64,000 bases of DNA from Anagrus nilaparvatae (taxonomy: Eukaryota; Arthropoda; Insecta; Hymenoptera; Mymaridae): NCBI GenBank assembly GCA_022575985.1, contig JAKSXM010000007.1:2792501-2856500 (forward strand), in the 5' to 3' direction. The position numbers and the translations under genes are program-made. Positions within the stretch are counted from its first letter, which is position 1. Every line of letters begins with the position of its first letter. This document shows positions 48,130-56,999 of the stretch, piece after piece. The notes beneath the pieces are model-generated. The model searched no databases. It saw only the letters and a list, made by a program, of their open reading frames with translations, and was not told the DNA's origin.

Positions 48130-48535
48130 ATACTCAAAATTTAAAAAAATAATATAATTAAAAAATCTGATGAAGTTTTTTTTTGAGTAATAAATGTTAT
48201 CTAATTTATTAACGTTTCCATTCCTTATAAGCAACCTTTTTAAAATCTATAAAAATAAGAACGATATGATGAAAATAAGTCGTATAATTTTTTTTATATA
48301 CAAAATTAAAAAATAAAAAAAATTATAACATGAAAATTAGTAATGGGTTATTGAAAATGAGCAAGTTATTTTATCTTAAAACGAGAGTTTAGACCTCTAA
48401 AACAGATAAAAATAAATACTATTTTGGTTCATGTAGACCATTTTTAGTATTAAATTTATGATAAACAACGAAATCTAAATATTCGCATATGGTCAAATTT
48501 TTTTGAAATATTGTTCTGTTTTTTTGCAGATCGTT
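48130..48535. other. Duplicated 5' flank of the broken IR-like gene
   Basis: It pairs inverted with 17208-17580. It includes 'gtttttttgcag' ending at 48529, a good splice-acceptor shape placed 12 bases before the ATG at 48542 and mirrored in the left arm. Other than this no site can be assigned. Confidence 0.5.
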
Positions 48536-48541
48536 CAAATA

Positions 48542-50398
48542 ATGAGGATAATAAGTTTAACTTGCATTTTACATCTTTTGGAAGTTATTCAATCAAGTCC
48601 CGTTAAAATCATAACAAGCCAGATCCTAAGAGAACTGAACCCAGATCGAGTGACCTTATATTCTGATTTCAAGAATGGAACCGACACGATAAACCACTGC
48701 AGCTATCAACTGATTTACGAGGATCTGCTCAGCCAAGTTCCAACTGCTACGATTGATCTTAATCGACCTGTGCCTTTCATGAAATGGAAACGAGGCGTTG
48801 CTGATTATCATAAAAATATTAGTTCTCCGTTGCATATAATTGTCTTATCGGAAGTCAAAAAGAAAAAGTTTTTATGGAAATTAGACGATGCATTATACTT
48901 AATAAAACAATCATTATTTTACTTGACGGAAACTAAAATTGCTCTAATACTAAATCGTTATCAAAACTCACCTGATTTAATTTAAAAGATTTTCTCATGG
49001 GCAAATGATTGGAAATTCATTAATTTTGTTATTTTAGAATGCGCACCTCGAAAAAGTTTAAGAGTTATTAATCATAATTTTTTTCACAATACAACTGCGG
49101 TAACAAAATATGAAACCAATTCAATAATTAAATATTTTCCAAATAAATTCGATAAAATGGTTGGATATATCATGAGAACTGGAGTGAGGAAAGATTTTTG
49201 GCCAGATTACTTTAGGAATTATATTCTAAATTATTCTTCTTCTAGGAATTGGTATTCATTGGTATTGATTTTAAAATCTTGGGAATGTTTCATTGAAGCA
49301 CTTAATGTAACTGTCAAATTTATTCCTGTAGAATATAAAAATACAACGTTTACGAAATCTGAAACTCAAATATATCTTGGTTTAATTTATCAACGTGTTG
49401 AGGAAAATTTCAATGATGTTTATAATATAAAAACAGAAAAATATATATTTCTGGTTCCGATAATTAACGAAGAAAGTGTCAGCTTTATGAAGGATTTGTT
49501 AAAATTTTCACTTTTCTTTAGTGGAGTAATAATTTTGTTTCTTTTGTCGTTTTACTTTTTGAAATTTTCTATCAAAGAATGGTCAGTTTTTAAGCTTTAC
49601 AGTTTCTTATTAGGATTTGGAGTTGATATAAATTTTCGTCGTAACTTAAAATCCAAAATGATGTTCTTTACTCTATTTATCGCCTCCTTTTTTGTTCTTT
49701 CCGAAATCGTTTCCGATTTAACGAATATAAAATTCGAAAATAAAGAAGTAGCTGTGGTTGAAAATTTCGAGGATATACTTGAGAAAAATATTACCGTCTT
49801 ATTTCATGATACTCCCGGCCTTTTAAGACTTGTAAAATCAGTTTTAACAGGAAAACTCTTAATGATTGCTGAGATAGCTAAAAATTACGATGATAAAAAA
49901 GTTGCTGGTGTCAATAATGTTTTCATTATTATTGAGAAAAATGCTGAACTATTTTTGAATTGGATTAAACATAATTTTGATGGAATAAAATATAAAGCAA
50001 GCGAGTTAGTTCTTTACGAAATGTTACTTGTTTTAGATTTTCCAATAAATTCTCCATTTAGAAGTAAGTTTGCTAAAACTTATTTGAGAATATCTGAATT
50101 CGGACTGGATTTAAAGTGGCGATCTGATTACGACCGCGCTAATAAAATTGACAACCAAATCAAGAATAATGATTTTGACGATGATGGAGAAAGCGCTTTG
50201 CCTATTGTTCTTTTTGCTGTAATGTTTGTGGGAATAATTATTTCCCTGCTTGTATTATTTTTAGAATTGCTTTGGTTTTACTACTTGTCTAAGATAGATT
50301 GGATAAAGAAACTGAAAAATATTCTGACAAGTCCCAGGAAAATAAAGATTCGTAAAATTAAAGTCCAGCCTTGTAAAAAAAGTGTTTTAGAAGTTTAA
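48542..50398 (+). pseudogene. Ionotropic-receptor-like gene 3, near copy of gene 2 with one nonsense codon
   Basis: Aligned to the receptor at 15337-17196, the start corresponds to the ATG at 48542 (MRIISLTCIL); an earlier in-frame ATG at 48503 adds 13 residues not shared with gene 2. The frame runs 147 codons to SPDLI and then meets TAA at 48983-48985, where gene 2 has GAA (VEKIF against I-stop-KIF). Beyond it the same frame continues open to the normal end at 50398, with no second stop or frameshift: NKFDKMVGYIMRTG, SWECF, M1, the KLYSFLLGFG loop, M2, FGLDLKWRSDYDRAN, M3 and the basic tail are all kept. A few residues differ from gene 2, and there is one stretch of several extra residues around TEKYIFLVP. 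Either the gene was lost very recently or the stop is read through. Confidence 0.8.
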
Positions 50399-50622
50399 TA
50401 TTTTAATTTCTATTTTATTATGCAATTTTAGTTTTCTAAAGATACTGGATTTTTGTATTTAATAGCTATTTTGTCTCGTGATTTAATATAGTATTACAAA
50501 TAATTGGAAAAAAAAACCGTCTCCCTAGGGTAGAAAATAGGGTTTTCTGCCCCAGATATGTAAAATAATAAAAGTGTAATATTTTTATTATTTTTATTTT
50601 ATTATTTCCTTAGAACAATATT

Positions 50623-50806
50623 TGCTAAGATTTATTTGAGAATATGGACATAAAGTGACCATTTGATAACGATTACGTTAATAAAATTGATAAGCGGGTC
50701 GAAACGATCTGAGAAGTGAAGAAACCGCTTTGCTTTTTTTACTTTTTGCTATTATGATTGTAGGAGTAGTTTTCTCTGTTTATATTATTTTTAGAATTTA
50801 AAAATG
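50623..50806 (+). pseudogene. IR-like C-terminal remnant, right arm, first part
   Basis: It matches 14584-14420 of the left arm inverted: 'tttgctaagatttatttgag', 'cgttaataaaattgataagc' and 'tgctattatgattgtaggag' give a broken version of the FAKIHLRIS to M3 region of gene 2. It stops at 'attatttttagaattt', where foreign sequence begins; the rest resumes at 52204. Confidence 0.7.
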
Positions 50807-50954
50807 AAAATCACGAGAATAAAATTCCCTTTTAGTTTCCAACTTAGTATTTTATTTATTATATTATTTCCAATATACATATTTCTATTTCACTCCGATA
50901 TATTGGGCGAGCTCATCAGTAAGAAACCCAATATAAAATGCTTAACGTGACCAG

Positions 50955-51480
50955 AACTGACTACTTATAGACTTGTGCGTATGAGAGAACCTCCTTTATT
51001 ACGCACTTTATTTGAACCATACAAATCAGACAAACCTACTAGAGGCCCCCGTAAAGATCTTAAGGTTTCCCTAGTACCCACTGACTGGGGTCTATACTCA
51101 TTCCAAGTAAAGTACGCGAATCTATGGAATTTGATTCCCCCCTGTATAAGATTTACCATCCTATTCTCGTTTTAAAAAGAGTATTAGACTTTACTACCAT
51201 AAATTAGAGAATGCACAATAGTGTTGGTGGCATTTGCACTAATCATCTTGTAATTGACTATGTATTATTCATGTTTATTATTTAACCATTTACTATTAAC
51301 AGTTACCTTTTGAGTAGTCTTTAGTATTATTGTGAATTTTCTTTTATTCAACTTAATTTATGTACAGATTATATTTTAAAACCATTCAGTATTATTTAAT
51401 TAACTAATTATTGTAAATTTTCTTATATTTAATTTTAATTTTAAGTGCTCATAAAATTTTATTTTTAATATTGTAAATTA
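50955..51480 (+). mobile_element. 3' fragment of a LINE related to the one at 34787-38046
   Basis: It reads TYRLVRMREPPLL, YKSDKPTRGPRKDLK, FQVKYANLWNLIPPCIR, which follows the C-terminus of the LINE ORF at 35149-37734 closely (MYRIIRMKEPPLL, YHSDKPQRGPRKDLA). After PCIR the frame slips by one base: LPSYSRFKKSIRLYYHKLE is readable in the next frame. About 290 bp of AT-rich 3' sequence follows. It is a related but distinct element, 5'-truncated and dead. It is part of the block that interrupts the IR remnant. Confidence 0.75.
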
Positions 51481-51486
51481 TATAAC

Positions 51487-51570
51487 CGGCTCGGTAGCGC
51501 AGAGGTAACGTTCTTGCTTTGTAATATAGTATTATATTATGAAGTGGGTTCGCCGCTGATGCAAAGCAAT
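51487..51570 (+). other. tRNA-like head, possible SINE
   Basis: A polymerase III box A-like word TAGCGCAGAGGT (51495-51506) is followed 40 bases later by a box B-like word GGGTTCGCCGCTG (51546-51558), preceded by CGGCTCGG as in the first bases of a tRNA. The acceptor-stem ends do not pair and the anticodon arm is broken by an 'atatagtattatattat' palindrome, so it is not a functional tRNA. A T run and AT-rich tail follow. It fits a tRNA-derived SINE or a tRNA pseudogene. Confidence 0.5.
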
Positions 51571-51599
51571 GATACTTTTTTTTTCTAAATAAATATTTA

Positions 51600-52200
51600 A
51601 TAAAAATTAAATATTTATTATAAGAAGGGAGAGTAGAGCTGGCTGCCGATCCGCAGAAAGTGCTATTTACTGTCTCCGTATGTCATGCATAGAGGGCGTT
51701 TTTCTAAGGTTTTTCGCGCCTCTTTTAAAGCATAGAGTTGTAGAAATACAACTCTGCGCTTTAAAGACGGAATTGTCAGCATGGCTCCTATGAAAAGTCG
51801 GACCTTGGACCGCAATTGGCCTTCCCAAATCCTAAAAAGGTTAAGAGTTTGAGAAACGGTTGTTAAAGTTCCACCAACCCTGTATATTCCTTCTAATCCT
51901 ACAGATACACTAACAATTTATCCGCATACGTCTCCAAACCTAAAAAATTATTTCCATTAAAAGGAAAAAGCGGTATATATCTCAATATGTATATCGACTT
52001 CCGAGGAAATAAAAGCAAAAAATGCGGTTTGGACCGCTTGTGCGAATTGTTGGTGACCTCCGTATAACGAATTGTTCTAAGAGCTTAAACAAACGCATAT
52101 ATATTGTAAATTATATTAATTTCTATTGATTTATCTATTTATTGTATTATGCACATGATTGACAATTAAGTGCGTTGAATGATATATATTTTTTAGTTAG
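51600..52200. other. GC-richer insert of unknown nature
   Basis: Less AT-rich than its surroundings, with a short hairpin ('gcatagagttgtagaaat' against 'atacaactctgcgc', about 51731-51767). No open frame of note. It resembles inserted repeat material, and the IR remnant resumes directly after it. Together with 50810-51570 it is missing from the left arm. Confidence 0.4.
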
Positions 52201-52203
52201 CAA

Positions 52204-52352
52204 ATTATTTTTAGAATTACTTTGGTTTTACTATACTTGTTGAAAATAAATTACCTGAACTATTTCAAACGAATTAGAAAACCACGTTATAAAATTAATA
52301 TTCATAAAATAAAAGCTCAGCCTTTAAAAAAAAAAGGTTCAGGAAATTTGAT
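52204..52352 (+). pseudogene. IR-like C-terminal remnant, right arm, second part
   Basis: 'ttatttttagaattactttg' and 'gttttactatacttgtt' continue the LLELLWFYY segment cut off at 50806, followed by 'aattagaaaaccacgttata' and a lysine-rich end ('gctcagcctttaaaaaaaaa'), as in 14420-14283 of the left arm. The last dozen bases before the insert (tatttttagaatt) are seen again here, compatible with a target duplication around the 1.4-kb insertion. Confidence 0.7.
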
Positions 52353-53269
52353 GAAATTATTTTATTGCGTGATTTTATTCAAGTAAATGGATTTTTGTGT
52401 TTAGAAATAATAAGGTTTAAAAAATTTTAAATTTGTTGTTGTTTGTATTTTTAATAAATTATATCGTGTTATTGTTAAAACGTCCTGGACAGAAAATTAA
52501 TGGGGTTCTAGTTGGTTTTAAATAGCCCCGTTGATTCTATGTCCAGGAATATCTTTTTATTTATTTACCAAAGAATTTTATCCAATTTAATTTTAATTCC
52601 CATTTTTATAAAAATAAAAATTTTATTTTAAATTTTTTAAATTTTACCTATCGAATTTTTTTTTGCATATAAGCACAAATTTAATCCTTCCAAAAATAAT
52701 ATTATTATTTATAACAATAATTTTTTTTTTCTTTATGGATGTCAAACATAATTTTTTCCATGGGATTTTTAAATGACAATATCAAAGAAAAGATCATTTT
52801 AGTTTTTTGTATGTTTTTATATTTTTTTAGATACTCTGAAAAAAAATTCCGGTTGCGGCAAACGGATTTTCCAGTTGCGGCATACGAAATTTCAGCTTTG
52901 AAAAGACGTAATATAAAAAACAATTCTCGGTGATAAAAATATATGTTTTAAGTAGAATAATTTAAATTTTTTATACTTTTTAAAAGTTGCGCATAAATTT
53001 ATATTGTTCATTACGCATTATTTATTTAAACCAATATTTGACTAAAACATTTTAAAAATTAAAATAGTATTTGACACTATTATTATTATTATTATTATTA
53101 TTACTAGATACCGTCGGTGACGGATAGAGCGCAGCTAATCATGTTAGGAAAAAGTCTCATTAATTTTTTAATTTTGGCATTTTGAAAGTTTTGATTGGAT
53201 TGAATTTCTAATCTTAATTTGTAAATATAAGATATAGAAATATGTCAAACTTTAACCAGGGGAGCGTTT

Positions 53270-53566
53270 ACTGTTTGGTCAGCCAATTTGCTTGTAACTT
53301 TCAGGACAAGTTGTGGTAGTTGAAAAAACATCTCCTATATCCTCAACATAATTAAATGGGGCTCCTTGGCCTAGTATGCTATAAGATAGGGGTTTTTAGG
53401 CGATCTTCTAAATGACTTTGCTACCTTGTCGCTCAACTAAATACTTTCCAATTTGCCTTATTTTTTTTGTGTGTCAGCTTTTGATCCCTATAAACCGCAT
53501 TTTTTTAATAGTAATTCTTTTACCATTATAGTCAGTAAACCAAATGACCACATTTGGTCAACAATT
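53270..53566 (+). repeat. Dispersed repeat related to 23200-23640, worn copy
   Basis: 'gttgaaaaaacatctcctat' and 'accattatagtcagtaaacc', with 'ctataaaccgcatttttt' between, follow the order seen near 54360-54680 and (inverted) 23520-23290. It is interrupted at 53566 by a small LINE 3' end. Confidence 0.55.
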
Positions 53567-53729
53567 AACATTTTAAATTAATATTTTGTATTTTATTATT
53601 ATTATTATTTTTATTTTAATCTTACTTATTGTTAGTACTCATACGTACAATGAAATTTGTAAATTTATGTATTCAATTGCGCATCGGCCTTGCCTGCGCC
53701 AAAATTTTTTCTTAAATAAATAAATAAAT
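53567..53729 (+). mobile_element. LINE 3'-end fragment with AACAATT target duplication
   Basis: 163 bp ending in (AAAT)n, flanked by AACAATT at 53560-53566 and 53730-53736. It contains 'cgcatcggccttgcctgcgc', the kind of hairpin-forming 3' end found in insect LINEs. It is a 5'-truncated insertion into the dispersed repeat on either side of it. Confidence 0.65.
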
Positions 53730-54039
53730 AACAATTTTCAAATTGTAATTTCTGACTAAAATATATTTTACAGGTTTCAAAATTTTTTTACAAGCTTATA
53801 ATTTTCAAAATTTCTTTACTCGTCTATTTATGATCATTTGTTTGCGAGATGAAAATTTAAAGTCAGAGTTCTGCTTTCAGATTTTTTAATAAAAGCTAAG
53901 AGCCATATCACGAAAGTAACTGAAGCAAGAGAAACAAGTAAAAAATTATGAGACTTATAAAACCCATTTGAGTTTTGAATCAAAATTTTAATTGCAATGT
54001 TTGCAGCCGTTTAAAAAGTAGTATTTTTAGCCAAATTTA

Positions 54040-54700
54040 TCCATTTGGTTTACTAACTATAATGGTAGGAAAATTACTGATAAAAATTGCTGTTTACGGG
54101 GATTAAAGATTGGTACTTACACATAAAAAAATGAGATCAACCGGAAGGTATTTGGTTGACCCCAGTCAAATGTAGGGACAATAGGGGTGGGAAACAATTT
54201 TTTTTTTTGAATCCTGAAAAAGACATAAAATAACAAAGATTTAGCTAGAAAAAATTTTGCTTATGTTCTCTTTTGCAATAAGCTAACGATGTTGCAAAAA
54301 AGAGGCTGATTTTCCGATAACTCTATACTTGTTTTTGTTAACAAGAAGAGACCACTACCATTGGAAAACCAAGATGCAATTTATAGTTATGGATGACTTT
54401 AATATGTTGAAAAAACATCCCCAATAACCACCGTTTATTCCGACGAGTAGAAGGCCCATACGGGCATAAAGACACAGGGTAAAATGCTTTTAAATAGTTT
54501 TTTTGGCCATTCTTCTTAACAGAAGCAACCGTAGAAGTTAATAAAAACACTTCTTGTTTGTCACAATTTTTTGGTATTATAGTCACCTTTCAGTTCCATA
54601 AACTGCAATTTTTTATGGCTTATTCTGTCATTCTTATGCTAATTAACCAAATGGCCATTTTTAGCCTAAAATGATCAATATTTAAATTACCTACAAAATA
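54040..54700. repeat. Dispersed repeat copies around the second DFNMLKKHP fragment
   Basis: At about 54058-54165 'accgg...ttggttgacc' and 'taatggtaggaaaattactg' resemble 23280-23400 on the same strand. At 54351-54450 the plus strand reads FIVMDDFNMLKKHP then a stop and IPTSRR, the relative of the fragment at 23404-23640. Further on 'tttcagttccataaactgca' parallels 53490. The two pieces face each other, so the whole may be an eroded composite. Confidence 0.5.
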
Positions 54701-54817
54701 GAAATTTTTGGCGTAAATGGGTTTTATAAGTCACAAAAATTGTCTACAAGCTTCAAATTTCCAAAAACTCTGCACTTGCTCTATATAAATATTTTATCTT
54801 TTTAATTTTTATCTTAA

Positions 54818-55187
54818 GGGGCAGTGCAGGTTAAAATCCGACTTTTTTGAAAAAACCTAATTTTCAGAAAATGTTAACAAAAAATTAAAAATCCAAGAGA
54901 ATCACAACATTGCCAAGACTTTGGCGGATTCAAAACTGTGGGTTTGGGTCTTTTTATAATATGCTCGGAGAATTTTCTCTTTAAAAAATAAAAAATTAAA
55001 AATTAAGGATAAATTTTCAAAGAAAAAATTCTCCGAGCAAACATATTATAAAAAGACCCAAACCTACAGTTTTGAATCCGCCAAAGTCTTGGCAATGTTG
55101 TGATTTTCTTTGATTTTTAATTTTTTGTTAACATTTTCTGAAAATTAGGTTTTTTCAAAAAAGTCGGATTTTAACCTGCACTGCCCC
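54818..55187. mobile_element. 370-bp fold-back MITE at a TTAA site (piggyBac-like)
   Basis: The ends GGGGCAGTGCAGGTTAAAAT and its inverse complement lie directly inside TTAA on both sides (54814-54817 and 55188-55191). Arms of about 165-170 bp are nearly identical, including 'caacattgccaagactttgg' and 'gggtctttttataatatg'. A TTAA duplication is the mark of piggyBac-type transposases, so this is probably a non-autonomous derivative; since TTAA is itself palindromic, it could also belong to the inverted repeat. Confidence 0.8.
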
Positions 55188-55985
55188 TTAAATTCTCTTT
55201 GTTACAACCAGTAAACCAAGTACCCATTTTTGTCCCAAAATGACCAATTTTCAATTTGCTGCCAAAATTGTAATTTTTGACAAATACCAAAAACTTAGTC
55301 GCAGTCTCATCTATTCTCTATTTTTATGGGCATCTCATTAGGAATAAACTCTCCAAATTTAATTTATTTTCTAGCATGGTTGTTTCTAATATTGTTGCTA
55401 ATCATTTTTCTTTTTTAATTTATTTTTTTTTTACACAGGTCCTTCAACCCCTCTGGTATGTAATTGTTTTGTTTAGTACTTATGTTTCATGTACTTTGAG
55501 TAATTACAATTATTATTATTCAGTGGAAACTCCATAGTGACCATTTTGGAGATTGACATTTATGCATTAAGTATAAATTATATATAATTAATTTAGAGGT
55601 AGTTTTCATCTTCTGTAATTAGTCTTATAGCCCAATTAGGACTTGCAATTATTAAATTCCAATATTTTCTTACCCTTTCTTCAAAAAAAGCAATCAATTA
55701 TATAATTTTAGTACTTATTCCGAAATATTGGGTAGTTTATTTTCCTCGAAATAAGGCAGCTATTGCTGATTTTATGCCCTAATTTATATTTCTAAAAATG
55801 GATCCCTATGTAAATATGTCTCAATTTTCAGAATCTGAAGTTAAATTACGATAAAATCAAACGGGAACTCAATATTGTGGGTTAAAGTTAAAAAATTTTA
55901 ATTTCAAAATTTGAAAAAAACTACTAAAAACAAATAATATAGTGCTACTTGTATTTAATAATTTTTTGCAATTTTTCATCCGCCA

Positions 55986-56468
55986 CACAGTGTGGCAAAA
56001 TGGACAAAAATGGCTATTGGACTGAGTTTTTGAGCTATCGACTTGAAACCTGTTTTAAACAACTTTAAAATAAGCCTGCTTTCGTGTCTCGCTGCGGATT
56101 TTTCATATTTTTTTATTTTTAATTAGCCTATTTACTAAAATGCATTTTATGCGAGATTCTAAAATATGCAACAATTATGATTAATATTTTTTGACTTAAA
56201 AATGTTTTTTAATTTTTATGTATATAATGCTGGATTAACACACAAAAAATTCCTGTTTGTTTTAGAGTGCAAAAAATGTAGGAAGTGAAAATTTCGATAA
56301 ATGAATAAGTTGAGGTAGTGTAAATAGGCTAATTAAAAATAAGAAATTTGAAAAATCCGCAGTGATGCACGAAATCCGGCTTATTTTAAAGTCGTTTAAA
56401 ACAGGTTTCAAGTCGATAGCTCAAAAACTCAGTCCAAGAGAGATTTTCGTCCATTTTGCCACACTGTG
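55986..56468. mobile_element. Fold-back element with CACAGTGTGGCAAAATGGAC ends and CGCCA flanks
   Basis: CACAGTGTGGCAAAATGGAC (55986) and GTCCATTTTGCCACACTGTG (ending 56468) are exact inverse complements. Arms continue with 'gagctatcgacttgaaacct' and 'aattagcctatttac', both mirrored. The pentamer CGCCA flanks both sides (55981-55985 and 56469-56473). The centre is at about 56150-56300. Non-coding. Confidence 0.82.
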
Positions 56469-56551
56469 CGCCATTCTAAAATTAAAAAAAAAATGCATGC
56501 AAAAAAATATGTCTTTAAACTCACAAGAGATGAAAATTTAATGATTTTTTA

Positions 56552-56709
56552 AAAAATGTTCAATATTGGAGATGAAATTCCAGACATTCTGTGCAAATTA
56601 GAAAATAAAAAAAATTAATTTCAGATTATATTTTCCTGCAAGCCGAATGTTCACTCGTTGGAAAACATATTTTTTGGGTTCACTTGATGGGACCGGGGAG
56701 CTTATATAG
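56552..56709. repeat. 160-bp repeat shared with 46391-46550
   Basis: Same strand and order as the copy at 46391 ('gttcaatattggagatgaaa' to 'gggttcacttgatggga'). Only a handful of differences over 160 bases, so one is a fairly recent copy of the other or both come from a young family. What the family is cannot be told. Confidence 0.8.
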
Positions 56710-56999
56710 TTACTGACCCTCGCTAGATTTAGTCAAGTATAGGTTTTTGGATCGCTGATCACAAATTTTGCGGTCCTGTTAACAAAAAATTGGTGATTAA
56801 CCAAATAAAAAACATGTAATCATGATCAGCAACCTAAAAAACTTATAGCCACAAAATCTGGTTACTCCAAGTATGAATATCTATAAAATACACCATTTTG
56901 GGGGTAGTCTTTACGAATTTAAGGGGAACCATAATGTCTCAAACAAACGATCCTAAAATTCGTAATTAGTGACCCAAAATCCTATACTTGACCTGATGA

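Larger units (their letters stand above)
46570..52650. repeat. Right arm of the inverted segmental duplication
   Basis: The plus-strand partner of 23420-13960. It lacks the left-arm insertions at 14.64-15.00, 15.06-15.16, 17.59-19.17, 19.63-21.02 and 21.21-22.59 kb, and has its own insertion of LINE and tRNA-like material at about 50.81-52.20 kb. It holds the nonsense-broken IR-like gene and the two halves of the IR C-terminal remnant. Confidence 0.8.

Noticed and set aside
48503..48541. Upstream ATG at 48503 as start of the third receptor
   Set aside because: The 13 extra residues lie over the conserved splice-acceptor-like tract and are not shared with gene 2; the ATG at 48542 matches its start.
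51487..51570. Functional tRNA gene
   Set aside because: Box A and box B are present, but the acceptor stem does not pair and the anticodon arm is disrupted.
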